Numbered from the stretch's first letter, positions 27,953-37,378 are shown. The stretch: DNA of 64,000 nt from Rhodospirillaceae bacterium SYSU D60007 (GCA_003574685.1 QOCQ01000004.1:186001-250000), one strand, 5' to 3'. The notes: a model not told the origin generated them from the letters alone. Numbers and translations: made by a program.

Positions 27953-28852
27953 TTGGTTGTCGCCAGCATGACTGGCTACGCGCGTGCCGAAGGCAGCGAC
28001 GGGCCGGTATCGTTCGTGTGGGAGGCGCGCAGCGTCAACGGCCGCACACTGGAGACACGGCTGCGCGTACCCCCGGGTTACGAACGGCTGGAACATCAGG
28101 CCCGTACCGCGGTTGCCGAGACCGTACGCCGCGGCAACGTATCGGTTTCCCTGCAGGTCGCGGAACGGCGCCAGCAACAGCCGGTGCGCATCAATCACGA
28201 GCTGGTGCGCGACCTCCTGGCTGTGGTCGATGAGCTGCGCACGCACGGCGAAATTGCTCCGCCCACTGCTGACGGGCTCCTGCGCGTGCGGGGCGTGATT
28301 GAGGAAGACCTGCCCCAGGCATTGTCCGAAGAGGAGATCACGGCGCGTGACAGCAGGATGCTGGAGGCGCTGCGCCGGGCGCTTGCCGGTCTGGTGGAAG
28401 CGCGCGTTGCCGAGGGCGCGAGACTGACAAGCGTCTTGCACACTCATCTCGATACCATCGCCGGATTGCGCAACAAGGCCGCAGCCCGTGCGGCGGCGCA
28501 GGTGGACGTCATTCGCGCGCGCTTCGGCGCCCAGCTTCAGGAGATGCTCGACAGGCTGCCGCCGCTCACGCCGGAGCGCATGGCTCAGGAGGTGGCGCTG
28601 CTGGTGGGCAAGGCCGATGTCCGCGAGGAGCTTGACCGGCTGGAAGCCCACATTGCGGCCGCGCACGAGTTGATGAAAGCGGCAGCGCCGACCAACCCGA
28701 TCGGCCGCAAGTTTGACTTCCTGTGCCAGGAGTTCAACCGCGAGGCCAATACCCTGTGCTCGAAGTCGGCCGACATCGAGCTGACGCGCATCGGCATCGA
28801 GCTGAAGAGTGCGGTCGAGCAGATGCGCGAGCAGGTCCAGAATGTCGAGTAG
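27953..28852 (+). CDS. yicC: YicC-family endoribonuclease-like protein
   Basis: 299 residues matching YicC: 'ASMTGYARAEG' at the N-terminus, 'WEARSVNGR..ETRLRVP', and the C-terminal 'PIGRKFDFLCQEFNREANTLCSKS'. The family is implicated in RNA turnover and in the stationary phase and stress. A TTG at 27953 with GAGGA eight bases upstream is preferred because it adds the few residues seen before MTGFAR in relatives; the ATG at 27968 is an alternative. Its stop overlaps the gmk start by 11 bases, and yicC-gmk is a common bacterial pair. Confidence 0.88.
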   Translation: MVVASMTGYARAEGSDGPVSFVWEARSVNGRTLETRLRVPPGYERLEHQARTAVAETVRRGNVSVSLQVAERRQQQPVRINHELVRDLLAVVDELRTHGEIAPPTADGLLRVRGVIEEDLPQALSEEEITARDSRMLEALRRALAGLVEARVAEGARLTSVLHTHLDTIAGLRNKAAARAAAQVDVIRARFGAQLQEMLDRLPPLTPERMAQEVALLVGKADVREELDRLEAHIAAAHELMKAAAPTNPIGRKFDFLCQEFNREANTLCSKSADIELTRIGIELKSAVEQMREQVQNVE

Positions 28853-29573
28853 CCCGGTGCAGCAGGCGCAGCCACCGGAGGCGGCGGGTCAGGGCATGCG
28901 CCGGCGCCGCAGTGTGGCGGGGCCGGCGCGGGACTCTGCTGCGGTTCCCATCCTGCGGCGTGGCCTGATGCTGGTGCTGTCTTCGCCGTCCGGCGCCGGC
29001 AAAACGACCCTGTCGCGCCTGCTGCTGCAGCAGGAACCGGACATCGAGCTCTCGGTGTCGGTGACGACCCGCCCAAAGCGGCCGGCGGAACGCGACGGCA
29101 TCGACTATTGCTTTGTCGATGAAGCTGATTTCCGCCGCATGATCGCGCGCGACGAACTGCTCGAATACGCCCAGGTGTTCGATCATTTCTACGGCACGCC
29201 GCGTGCACCCGTGGAGCGCACCCTGTCGTCCGGCCGCGACATGCTGTTTGATATCGACTGGCAGGGGACGCAGCAGCTTGCCGAACGGGCACGCCAGGAT
29301 CTCGTAAGCGTTTTCATCCTGCCGCCATCGACCGCCGAGCTGGAACGCCGCCTGGTAACGCGGGCACAGGATACGCCGGGCGTGGTGGCGCGCCGCATGG
29401 CCAAGGCGGCCGACGAGATGAGCCACTGGGCCGAGTACGACTACGTGATCGTCAACGAGCAGGTGGACCGCAGCTTGGGCCAGATCAAGGCGATCCTCAC
29501 GGCCGAGCGGCTGAGGCGCACCCGGCAGGTCGGCTTGTCTGAGTTCGTGAAGTCGCTGCGTACCGGCCAGTGA
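28842..29573 (+). CDS. gmk: Guanylate kinase
   Basis: 243 residues. The GMP-kinase ATP loop is 'SSPSGAGKTT', and the GMP-binding segments 'SVTTRPKRPAERDGIDYCFV' and 'YAQVFDHFYGTP' are diagnostic. It phosphorylates GMP to GDP. The ATG at 28842 overlaps yicC by 11 bases and gives a basic N-terminal extension of about 40 residues compared with many relatives; an internal ATG near 28896 is an alternative start. It ends the long plus-strand run, 3 bases before a convergent gene. Confidence 0.95.
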   Translation: MSSSPVQQAQPPEAAGQGMRRRRSVAGPARDSAAVPILRRGLMLVLSSPSGAGKTTLSRLLLQQEPDIELSVSVTTRPKRPAERDGIDYCFVDEADFRRMIARDELLEYAQVFDHFYGTPRAPVERTLSSGRDMLFDIDWQGTQQLAERARQDLVSVFILPPSTAELERRLVTRAQDTPGVVARRMAKAADEMSHWAEYDYVIVNEQVDRSLGQIKAILTAERLRRTRQVGLSEFVKSLRTGQ

Positions 29574-29576
29574 AGG

Positions 29577-30359
29577 TCACTGCAACGGTGAGATAATCCG
29601 GCAGGGTGCGTTGTCGACGAACTGCGCCGTCGGCGGTCCGGAGACCTCGGCCGCCACCTTCTCGCCGCCGCGCACGCTGCGCAGGATCACGGTGAGGTCG
29701 CTGACCTTCCGGTTGCCGTTGTTGAAGGAGCAGCCGATGGTGACATCGAACGTCCGGCTGGTGTTATTGGCCAGCAGCATCGATAGCTGCCATCGATAGT
29801 CCGGGCCCGGCCGCAGCCCCGGCAATTCCAGCGTCACCACCGGTATCTGCGAGCCCGGGACCGAGCGCATGGGCACGGCGCCGACCCGCCGCCACTGCGG
29901 CTCGACGACGGCCGGACCCTGCTGTGCGCCAGGCAAGACCACCCCCGGCGCAGCCCCGATGGTCGAGCCGGGCACGCCGCCCTGGGCACGCGGGTCGAAA
30001 GCGCGGTCCTCCGGCGATACGGGCTTGTCGTCCTTGCCGACCTTGGAAGGGTCGGGGATCGGGTCGGACGGGGGTGCCGGGCGCGGCGCCGCCGCGGCCG
30101 GTGGTGCTGGCGCGGGCGCGGCGCGCGGCGCGGGAGCGGGTGAGGGCGCCGGGGCGGGACCCGGCGCGGGAGCAGATCCCGACTCGACGCGGTCGAAACA
30201 GGCGAGGCGCTGCGCCGCGTCGGTGATCTCGGCACACAGCTTCAACTGGCGCGTCATGGTGTCGAGCATCTCGCTCGACCGGTCGAGCGATTGGGCCAAT
30301 ACGGGGCCACTGACCAGCGCAGCCGACAGGGCGATACTGGCAAGGGCGGCAGGGCGCAT
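29577..30359 (-). CDS. Exported Pro/Ala-rich protein of unknown function
   Basis: 260 residues with a signal peptide (cleavage near 'VLAQS'), a region with two Cys in 'LKLCAEITDAAQRLACFDRV' that recalls VasI-type and other small secreted proteins, then a Pro/Ala-rich linker (residues about 62-100) and a C-terminal domain containing 'TIGCSFNNGNRKV'. Such a linker suggests a tether between two folded parts outside the membrane. GGGGAGA precedes the ATG at 30359. No function is assigned. Confidence 0.7.
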   Translation of the reverse strand: MRPAALASIALSAALVSGPVLAQSLDRSSEMLDTMTRQLKLCAEITDAAQRLACFDRVESGSAPAPGPAPAPSPAPAPRAAPAPAPPAAAAPRPAPPSDPIPDPSKVGKDDKPVSPEDRAFDPRAQGGVPGSTIGAAPGVVLPGAQQGPAVVEPQWRRVGAVPMRSVPGSQIPVVTLELPGLRPGPDYRWQLSMLLANNTSRTFDVTIGCSFNNGNRKVSDLTVILRSVRGGEKVAAEVSGPPTAQFVDNAPCRIISPLQ

Positions 30360-30451
30360 GACGTATCTCCCCGGAGATGGGACGCGAGGGTCCATCGGCT
30401 TGCGGATGGCTGCGACTTTGGTGCCGGAAGTGGCAAAAATGTGGCCGTGCA

Positions 30452-31774
30452 TTAGCCGGGTGGCCACAGCCTGGCATCGCGGAAGATGACCCGCCCATCG
30501 ACGACCGTCATCAGTGCGCGGCCCTGGGTCGGGCGTTCGTCGAAGGCCGTATTGCCGGTCTTGCTGCTGAACTGCTCAGGGTCCACCACCCATGCGACAT
30601 CGGGGTCGAACAGCACCAGATCGGCCGGCGCGCCTTTTTCGAAGCGCCCGCCGGGCAGGCCGAAGAGCTTCGCCGGCGTGCTGGCGAGGCGCTGCCAGAT
30701 GGCCGGCAGGGTCATGTGTTGATTGTGATAGAGCTCCAGCGACACGGGCAGCAGCGTCTCCAGTCCGACGACGCCGGGCTGGGCCATCGCAAAGGGCAGC
30801 CGTTTGCTCTCGACATCCTGCGGGCGATGGTCCGACACGATGCAGTCGATCGTGCCGTCCCGCAGGCCTTCGACGATGGCGCGCCGGTCATTCTCCCCCC
30901 GCAGCGGCGGCACGACCTTGGCGAACGTCCGGTAATCGCCCACGGCAATCTCGTTGAGGGCGAAATAGTGCGGCGCGGTATCGCAGGTAACGTTGAGGCC
31001 GCGCGCCTTTGCGCGGCGCATGACCTCGACGCCTTCTTCGGTCGAGATTTTGCTGGCGTGGTAGCGCGCACCCGTCATCTCGACCAGACGCAGGTCGCGC
31101 TCCAGCATGATTGCCTCGGCGAGCCTGTGGTTGCCGGCCAGGCCCAGCCGCGTGGCCAGCTCGCCACTGTTCATGTGGCCTGTCGATAGCGTCGGCTCCT
31201 GCGGCAGATGCACGATCAGAGCGCCGAAGCTCTTGGCGTAGTAGAGGGCGCGACGCATGATCTGGGCGTTGCCCAGCGGCCTGTCCGCATCGGTGAAGGC
31301 AACCGCGCCGGCCTCCTGCAGCAGGCCCAGCTCAGCAAGCTGCTCGCCCTGGAGATCCATGGTGAGCGCGCCATAGGCGTACATTTTCGAAAGGCGCACT
31401 TGCCGCGATCGGCGGTGCACGAACTCGATCAGCGAGGCGTCGTCGAACGGCGGATCCGTGTCGGGAAGGACGCACATCGACGTCACGCCGCCAGCAGCGG
31501 CCGCCTGGCCGGCGGTGTCGAGTGTTTCCTTGTGCTCCTCGCCGGGTTCGCCGGTATGCACGCGCAGGTCCACGATACCCGGCGCAAGGCAATGGCGCTG
31601 GCAGTCGACCGTCTCGATGCCCCAGGGCGCGCCGCTGGCGAACAGGCTGGAGCCGAAATCGGCGATCTTGCCGTCGGCGCCGACCAGCAGGCTGCCCGGC
31701 TGGTCGGTGCCGGCAACGGGGTCGATCAGGCGGGCATTGATGTAGGCGACAGGCGCGCCGGTTCCGTTCGCCAT
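30452..31774 (-). CDS. Dihydroorotase-like protein, probably non-catalytic (PyrX/PyrC'-type)
   Basis: 440 residues of the class I dihydroorotase fold, directly after pyrB with a 1-base gap. The metal motif that should be HxH reads R71-V-H73 in 'DLRVHTGEPGEEH'. The later H-V-S-T ligand region reads 'HASKIST', with Lys in place of the metal His, and the HAED-type region reads 'VHLPQEP'. These losses match the PyrX type, which forms a complex with aspartate carbamoyltransferase but does not close the ring. A separate active dihydroorotase would then be needed elsewhere. Confidence 0.8.
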   Translation of the reverse strand: MANGTGAPVAYINARLIDPVAGTDQPGSLLVGADGKIADFGSSLFASGAPWGIETVDCQRHCLAPGIVDLRVHTGEPGEEHKETLDTAGQAAAAGGVTSMCVLPDTDPPFDDASLIEFVHRRSRQVRLSKMYAYGALTMDLQGEQLAELGLLQEAGAVAFTDADRPLGNAQIMRRALYYAKSFGALIVHLPQEPTLSTGHMNSGELATRLGLAGNHRLAEAIMLERDLRLVEMTGARYHASKISTEEGVEVMRRAKARGLNVTCDTAPHYFALNEIAVGDYRTFAKVVPPLRGENDRRAIVEGLRDGTIDCIVSDHRPQDVESKRLPFAMAQPGVVGLETLLPVSLELYHNQHMTLPAIWQRLASTPAKLFGLPGGRFEKGAPADLVLFDPDVAWVVDPEQFSSKTGNTAFDERPTQGRALMTVVDGRVIFRDARLWPPG

Positions 31775-31775
31775 G

Positions 31776-32756
31776 TCAGTGCATGCCCCCGGCGTCGGCG
31801 GTCCGCTCGTCGAAATTGCGCAGCCCGCCGACCAGTGCGTCGAGGCAGGCCATGCGCACGGCGACGCCCATCTCCACCTGCTCGTGAATGACGCTGCGCT
31901 GGAGATCGTCGGCCACCGCCGAATCGATTTCGACGCCACGGTTCATCGGGCCGGGATGCATCACCAGTACGTCGGGCTTGGCCACCCGCAGCTTCTCGGC
32001 ATCGAGCCCGAAAAAGCGGAAATACTCGCTGACGGTCGGTACGAACGAGCCGCTCATGCGCTCGGTCTGCAGGCGCAGCATCATCACGATATCCGCATCC
32101 TTCAGGCCGCTCTTCATGCTGAAATGCGGTTCCACACCCAGACGCTCGACTTCCGTCGGCATCAGCGTGGCCGGCGCTACGACCCGCACGCGCGCTCCCA
32201 TGATGTTGAGCAGGTGGATATTGGAGCGCGCCACACGACTGTGCAGCACATCACCACAGATCGCGACCGTGAGGCCCTGCAGGCGGCCCTTGCGGCGGCG
32301 GATGGTGAGCGCGTCGAGCAATGCCTGGGTGGGGTGTTCGTGCTGGCCGTCGCCGCCGTTGATCACCGCGCAATTGACCTTCTGCGAGAGCAGGTTCACG
32401 GCGCCGGAATCCTGGTGGCGCACGACCAGCGCGTCGGGCAGCATGGCATTGAGCGTCATCGCCGTATCCAGCAGGGTTTCACCCTTGCGCGTGGACGACG
32501 TCTGCACCTCCATGTTGACGACATCGGCGCCAAGCCGCTTGGCCGCTACCTCAAAGGAGGTTCTGGTCCGGGTGCTGGCTTCGAAGAACAGGTTGATGAT
32601 GGTCCGTCCGGCCAGCACGTCGCGCTTCTTCACGACGGAACGGCTGGTGTCGATGTAGCTCTCGGAAAGGTCCAGCAAGGCCGCAATGGTGGCGACCGAC
32701 AGACCTTCGATGCCGAGCAGATGCCGCGGCATCCCGGGGATCGGGGGACGAGTCAT
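31776..32756 (-). CDS. pyrB: Aspartate carbamoyltransferase catalytic subunit
   Basis: 326 residues catalysing carbamoyl-aspartate formation in pyrimidine synthesis. '[16 protein letters not shown]' binds carbamoyl phosphate, '[13 protein letters not shown]' is the family signature, and 'MHPGPMNRG' is near the C-terminus. No regulatory chain gene is seen nearby; instead it is followed by the dihydroorotase-like gene, an arrangement known for bacteria with a pyrBC'-type complex. About 200 bases containing an inverted repeat precede its start. Confidence 0.95.
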   Translation of the reverse strand: MTRPPIPGMPRHLLGIEGLSVATIAALLDLSESYIDTSRSVVKKRDVLAGRTIINLFFEASTRTRTSFEVAAKRLGADVVNMEVQTSSTRKGETLLDTAMTLNAMLPDALVVRHQDSGAVNLLSQKVNCAVINGGDGQHEHPTQALLDALTIRRRKGRLQGLTVAICGDVLHSRVARSNIHLLNIMGARVRVVAPATLMPTEVERLGVEPHFSMKSGLKDADIVMMLRLQTERMSGSFVPTVSEYFRFFGLDAEKLRVAKPDVLVMHPGPMNRGVEIDSAVADDLQRSVIHEQVEMGVAVRMACLDALVGGLRNFDERTADAGGMH

Positions 32757-32826
32757 TAAAGGCGGACACTATGCAGAGCGAGCCCGCCGATGCAAGAGCG
32801 CGCTCAGCCGGTTGTGCGCCTTTTCT

Positions 32827-32952
32827 CGTCGTCCTGAGCGAAGCGAAGGACCTCGCGGTGGTTCGGCCAAGAAATGACGGCCACGGTGATTCACCGGTTC
32901 CATCGTCACCTATCGTATGCCCGCAAGGTCCTTCGCTTCGCTTAGGACGACG
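32827..32952. repeat. Palindrome-ended repeat, CGTCGTCCTGAGCG type
   Basis: Left arm 32827-32852 and right arm 32927-32952 are near-perfect inverted copies of 26 bases, about 75 bases apart. They share their sequence (CGTCGTCCTGAGCG..GCGAAGGACC) with the pair at 41157-41182/41257-41282. The repeat lies between pyrB and the oxygenase gene. Confidence 0.75.
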
Positions 32953-32960
32953 GCAAATCA

Positions 32961-33866
32961 TCAATGCGGCGGACGGCCGTAGTTGAGGTCGCGATACCAG
33001 GCCATGTACTCGACGTAAGTGATCGGTTCATAGCGCTGCGGATTGTCGGCCGACCGGCAGGTCGGCAGGCATTCGATGCGGAATTCGGCGGCGCAGTCGA
33101 AGAAAAATGGAATGGCATAGCGCTCCTGGCCCGAGCGGTTGAGCACGCGATGCGGCGTGGCGAGGAACCGGTCGTTGGTCCAGCGGCGCAGCAGGTCGCC
33201 GCCATTCACCAGGAAGGCGCCGTCGATGGCCGGTGCATCCACCCATCGACCTGTGGGCAGTCGGATGGAGAGGCCGGGAATGCGGTTCTGGGCCAGCAGG
33301 GTCATGAAGCTGGTATCCGTGTGCGGCGCTATCCCGAATTCGTTTTCTGCCGGCGCGTCGTGCCGCGGATAGTGCGACATGCGCAGCGTGTACATCGGTT
33401 TGGCAAAAGGAAGGTCGAAATAGTCCGCCGGCAGGTCGAGAGCCACGGCATAGAGGGGCAGCAGGGACTTCGCGAGCCGTTCCATCGCGTTGTGATAGGC
33501 CACCACGGTTTCGCGGAAGCCGGGCAGATCTTCGGGCCACTGGTTGGCACAGCGGAACGGCTTGTTTGCCAACACGTCCGGGTGGTCCGGCGGCAGGTCG
33601 CGCTTGGCGAAGAAAGCCTCGTTCACGCTGGGTTTGTTGCCGACGTTGATCTGCGAGTGCCGGGTGGTCTCGCCGCCCATCGGCAGGTAGCCGACATTGT
33701 GGCGATTGATGCGCAGTGCAAGCTTGCGGTCGAGCGGCAGGCTGTGGAAGCGCGCTGCCTCGGCGAAGACCGCATCGACAAGACTGCGGGGCACGCCATG
33801 ATTGATCACGAAGTAAAAGCCGATCTCTTCGAACGCGCGGCGCAACTCGCCGCCCAGCCGCGTCAT
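32961..33866 (-). CDS. Fe(II)/2-oxoglutarate-type oxygenase of the isopenicillin N synthase family
   Basis: 301 residues. The core iron ligands appear in 'APHTDTSFMTLLAQN' (His and Asp) and 'TPHRVLNRSG' (distal His), with 'ERYAIPFF' in the cosubstrate region. 'FEEIGFYFVINHGVP' near the N-terminus is family-typical. The usual strand of about 20-25 residues before it (of the type 'IPVIDL..') is missing: the ATG at 33866 comes 17 bases after the stop of the upstream FAD oxidase gene. The protein may be slightly truncated or start at an unrecognised codon inside the upstream gene. Its partner is likely the FAD oxidase. Confidence 0.78.
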   Translation of the reverse strand: MTRLGGELRRAFEEIGFYFVINHGVPRSLVDAVFAEAARFHSLPLDRKLALRINRHNVGYLPMGGETTRHSQINVGNKPSVNEAFFAKRDLPPDHPDVLANKPFRCANQWPEDLPGFRETVVAYHNAMERLAKSLLPLYAVALDLPADYFDLPFAKPMYTLRMSHYPRHDAPAENEFGIAPHTDTSFMTLLAQNRIPGLSIRLPTGRWVDAPAIDGAFLVNGGDLLRRWTNDRFLATPHRVLNRSGQERYAIPFFFDCAAEFRIECLPTCRSADNPQRYEPITYVEYMAWYRDLNYGRPPH

Positions 33867-33882
33867 GCCAAGGGGGTGGGAA

Positions 33883-35175
33883 TCACACCTCCCTTGCGTC
33901 GCGGCGGCGGTAGAGCCAGAGCATGCCCCGCGACAGTCTCTTCGCAAGGCCATGGGCAGGGACCGGCTGCAACGGCGTTGCCGGTAGCGCGAGCTCGTCA
34001 ATGCCCGCATCGCCGGCTGCCCAGCGCGCCAGCTCCGGCCCCATGGCCGTGGCCAGCGCCACGCCCCGGCCATTACAGCCGATCCAGGTGGCGACGCCGG
34101 GCGCAAGCTCGTGCAGGCGCGGGAAATAGTCGGTGGTCATCCCCACGTAGCCGCACCACACATGGCTGAAACTGACCTCGCCCAACTGCGGAAAGAGCCC
34201 CTGAAGGCGCTTCGCAACATGCGCCCGCAACCGGCGGTCCATGTCGCCGCGCCACAGGAGCGGCGCTCCCGTCACCAGCCGGTGGTCCTGCGTGTAGCGG
34301 CAGAAATGCAGGTCGCCCCGGGTGTCGCTCATCGCCTGACGGCCGGGTAGCAGGGTCTTGCGGATATTGTCGGACAGCGGCTCGGTTGCCATCTGGAAGC
34401 TGAAGACCGGCACAACCTCGCGCTTCAGACCGGGCCAGAGGTCGTCCGTATAGGCATTGGTTGCGATGACCACGCGCGCGGCGCGCAGCGACCCGCGGGG
34501 TGTGCGTACCCGCCAGCCGTTCCCGGCGCGCTCGACCGATTGCGCTGGCGAGTCGGTGAAGATGGCAGCGCCCTTGTTGAGTGCCGCCTGCGCGAGGCCA
34601 CGGGCGAAGGCCAGCGGATTAATATGGCCGCCCGTGCGGTTGAGCCATGCGCCAAACCAGGCGTCGCTGCCCAGAAGGGCAGCCGTCTGCTGGCCGTCCA
34701 GCAACTCGACCGGCGCGCCGAGCGCGCGCCATTCCTCGAAGCGGCGGCGCGCCACCTTTTCCACGCGTCCGGGAGAATGGGCCGGCTGAACCCAGCCTGT
34801 CTGCTCGGCGGCGCAGTCAATGCCGTGGCGGCGCACGAGGTCGAACAGGATTTGCGCCGAATCCCGCACCAGGCCTGCAAAGCGCTCGCCGCGCGCCTTG
34901 CCGAACTTGGCGACCATCGCGGAAGGATCGGCCCGGCTCATGGTGGGAATCACCTGGCCATTGTTGCGGCCGGAGGCGCCGAAGCCGATCTCGCCCGCTT
35001 CGACCACGGCACACGATACGCCGGCCTCGGCCAGATGCAGGGCGGTCGACAGACCGGTGAAGCCGCCACCGACGATGGCGACCTCGACGTTGCGATCACC
35101 CTCGAGGACGGTGGTTGGTGGCGCGGCCGGCGCCGAAGCGGCCCAGAAGGAGGCGGACAGGTCGGTGGATATCAT
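33883..35175 (-). CDS. FAD-dependent amine/amino-acid oxidase (DadA/PuuB-like)
   Basis: 430 residues with the FAD motif 'VAIVGGGFTGLSTALHLAEAG' near residue 33 and 'GFGASGRNNGQVIP' following, typical of gamma-glutamylputrescine oxidase-type enzymes. It would oxidise amines or amino acids, passing electrons to O2 or an acceptor. The ATG at 35175 is chosen over a longer frame. It overlaps no gene but lies 16 bases before the Fe(II) oxygenase start, suggesting a two-gene oxidative unit. The substrate is unknown. Confidence 0.83.
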   Translation of the reverse strand: MISTDLSASFWAASAPAAPPTTVLEGDRNVEVAIVGGGFTGLSTALHLAEAGVSCAVVEAGEIGFGASGRNNGQVIPTMSRADPSAMVAKFGKARGERFAGLVRDSAQILFDLVRRHGIDCAAEQTGWVQPAHSPGRVEKVARRRFEEWRALGAPVELLDGQQTAALLGSDAWFGAWLNRTGGHINPLAFARGLAQAALNKGAAIFTDSPAQSVERAGNGWRVRTPRGSLRAARVVIATNAYTDDLWPGLKREVVPVFSFQMATEPLSDNIRKTLLPGRQAMSDTRGDLHFCRYTQDHRLVTGAPLLWRGDMDRRLRAHVAKRLQGLFPQLGEVSFSHVWCGYVGMTTDYFPRLHELAPGVATWIGCNGRGVALATAMGPELARWAAGDAGIDELALPATPLQPVPAHGLAKRLSRGMLWLYRRRDAREV

Positions 35176-35225
35176 GGGCCCGATGGTAGCGGGCCGTAAG
35201 GGCGGCGTCAGCGTTGCTTCCCATG

Positions 35226-35254
35226 TTCCCACATCGCCGTTTCCGGACTAGAAT
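35226..35254 (+). promoter_or_regulatory. Predicted promoter, possibly leaderless transcript
   Basis: TTCCCA (35226-35231) and TAGAAT (35249-35254) are 17 bases apart. Transcription would begin close to 35261, almost at the ATG (35262) of the response-regulator gene, which has no clear ribosome-binding site. Confidence 0.35.
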
Positions 35255-35261
35255 CAGACCA

Positions 35262-35954
35262 ATGCGATTGCTGCTGGTAGAAGACGAGGCGGAACTGGCC
35301 AGGCTGGTTCGTGCCAACCTTGTGCGCGAGGGGTTTGCCGTCGATGTGGCGCCGACTTGCGAGGAGGCCCGCACGGCGACATCAACCGCGCGCTACGACG
35401 TCATTCTGCTGGATCTCTCGATGCCCGATGGTGACGGCCTCGACCTGCTGTCGGAATGGCGTCGGGGCGGGGACGGCACGCCCGTGATCGCCGTGACGGC
35501 GCGCGATGCCATCGATGAGCGGGTGCAGGGGCTCAACGTCGGTGCCGACGACTATCTGGGCAAGCCCTATGCCCAGAGCGAGCTGGTGGCCCGCATCCGC
35601 GCCCTGCTGCGACGTCCCAACGGCGCGCTGGGCATGCGGCTGAAGGCAGGCAATCTGGAGTTCGACGCCTCCAGCAGCGCGGTGAGCGTCGGCGGCGACA
35701 GCCTGCCGCTGCCGCGCCGCGAGTTGACGTTGCTGGAGCTGCTGATGCGGCGCGTCGGCCAGGTGGTAACTCGCCAGACGATTGAAAACGGGCTTTACGG
35801 CTTCGATGACGATGTGGATTCCAACGCCATGGAGGCGAGTGTTTCCCGCCTGCGCAAGCGGCTGGTGCTGGCCGGCGCGACAGTGAACATCCACACGGTA
35901 CGCGGTGTTGGCTACATGCTGACCGCCGACCGTCCGGCATCGGCGGTGCGATGA
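35262..35954 (+). CDS. OmpR-family response regulator
   Basis: 230 residues. The receiver domain shows acidic E8/D9, the phospho-Asp in 'VILLDLSMPDGDG', conserved Thr in 'VIAVTARD' and Lys in 'GKPYAQSEL'. The C-terminal winged helix contains 'LPRRELTLLELLMRR' and 'DVDSNAMEASVSRLRKRL'. It would bind DNA after phosphorylation by the adjacent sensor kinase, with which it overlaps by 4 bases (ATGA). The stimulus is unknown. The layout resembles QseB/TctD-type regulators. Confidence 0.93.
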   Translation: MRLLLVEDEAELARLVRANLVREGFAVDVAPTCEEARTATSTARYDVILLDLSMPDGDGLDLLSEWRRGGDGTPVIAVTARDAIDERVQGLNVGADDYLGKPYAQSELVARIRALLRRPNGALGMRLKAGNLEFDASSSAVSVGGDSLPLPRRELTLLELLMRRVGQVVTRQTIENGLYGFDDDVDSNAMEASVSRLRKRLVLAGATVNIHTVRGVGYMLTADRPASAVR

Positions 35955-37378
35955 CGGGCGGGGCTGCGCTGTCGATCCGCCGGCGCCTGCTGCGCAATTT
36001 CTCGCTGTTGTTCGTCGGCACCATCGTCGTGCTGGCCCTGTTCTACGTCTGGGCGTCGTGGAACAACCGTGACACGGTGGCTGACGAGGAGCTGGAGGAA
36101 ATCGCCACCCTCATCGTCAGCAAGGCCGAGCGCCTGCAGGACGGCCGGGCGAGGCTCACCCTGAGTCCGGACAAGCAGGCCCGCATGGCACAGGTGCCCG
36201 GCCTGCAAGCCTTCGTCTACGATCCCACCCATAAGGAGGTGCTGCTCGAACATCCGGCGCGCATGCGCGAGTTGCTGCCGATCTCGCCCGAAATCGGGTG
36301 GAAGTGGGCGTATCTCGTGATCGACCGGGCCGGCATCACGGATCAGCCTCGGCTGCAGATGCTGCTGGCCACGATACAGACGCGTGCCGGACCGCTGCGT
36401 GTCGCGGTTGGGCGCGACGAGCCGACGGAAGAGTTCAGCGCGCGCTGGGTCTTCAACGTCATGCTGGAGGAGGCCTTGCCGGTGCTGGGCCCGGTCCTGC
36501 TTCTGGCGATCGGTATTGCGCTCTATACGCTGCGCAAGGCGCTGTCGCCGGTGGCGCGGGCGGCCGAAGACGCCAACCGCATCACGGTCGATACCATGGG
36601 CAAGCGCCTCAACACCGCCGTGCCGGCCGAGATCCGCCCGCTGGTGGCGGCGGTCAACCGCGCCCTGGAAAGACTCGACGCCGGCTTTGCCGAGCAGCGC
36701 CGCTTCACCGCCAATGCGGCCCATGAGCTGCGCACGCCGCTGGCCTTGCTGCGCGCACGCCTCGACGGGATGACCGACACCGAGGCGGCCGACGCGATCC
36801 GGCCCGATCTGGAGCGCATGACACGGCTGATCGAGCAGTTGCTGGCGGTCTCGCGCCTGGACTCGCACCTGCCGATGGCCAAGGCCGATGTCGATCTCGT
36901 CGCCGTTGCGGGCGATATCGTGGCGCAGCTTGCGCCGCTGGCGGTTTCCCAGGACAAGCAGGTATCGCTGACCGCACCCGACCATCCCGTGCGGCTTGTC
37001 GGCAATGCGGATGCGCTGGCCGCTGCGATTCGCAATCTGGTCGAGAACGCGCTTCGCTTCACGCCGGCTGACTCCGCGGTGGAGGTCGTTGTCACGGACG
37101 GGCCGCGCATTGAGGTGCACGACGCCGGCCCCGGCATCAGGCCCGAAGATCGGCCGCATCTCTTCGAGCGGTTCTGGCGCGGGCGCGACCGGCGAGGCGG
37201 CGCCGGCCTGGGGCTGGCCATCGTGGCCGAGATCGCTGCCCAGCATCGGGGCCGCATCTCGGTGGGCCGCAGCCCACTGGGTGGCGCGCTGTTCACGATC
37301 GACTTCTCGCCATTTGCAGCGGTCGACGCACCGGCCGCACCTTCCACGCCACCACCCCTCAAGGCTGCCGCGGAGTAG
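35951..37378 (+). CDS. Sensor histidine kinase
   Basis: 475 residues with a membrane helix near 13-34 and another near 178-198, enclosing a periplasmic region of about 140 residues. The phosphoacceptor His is in 'NAAHELRTPLALL', the N-box is 'NLVENALRFTP', and ATP-lid glycines are in 'DAGPGI' and 'GGAGLGLAIVAEI'. It phosphorylates the response regulator encoded immediately upstream. The C-terminus is extended with Pro/Ala. The topology, with a moderately sized periplasmic sensor, fits the QseC/TctE-like class. Confidence 0.92.
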   Translation: MTGGAALSIRRRLLRNFSLLFVGTIVVLALFYVWASWNNRDTVADEELEEIATLIVSKAERLQDGRARLTLSPDKQARMAQVPGLQAFVYDPTHKEVLLEHPARMRELLPISPEIGWKWAYLVIDRAGITDQPRLQMLLATIQTRAGPLRVAVGRDEPTEEFSARWVFNVMLEEALPVLGPVLLLAIGIALYTLRKALSPVARAAEDANRITVDTMGKRLNTAVPAEIRPLVAAVNRALERLDAGFAEQRRFTANAAHELRTPLALLRARLDGMTDTEAADAIRPDLERMTRLIEQLLAVSRLDSHLPMAKADVDLVAVAGDIVAQLAPLAVSQDKQVSLTAPDHPVRLVGNADALAAAIRNLVENALRFTPADSAVEVVVTDGPRIEVHDAGPGIRPEDRPHLFERFWRGRDRRGGAGLGLAIVAEIAAQHRGRISVGRSPLGGALFTIDFSPFAAVDAPAAPSTPPPLKAAAE

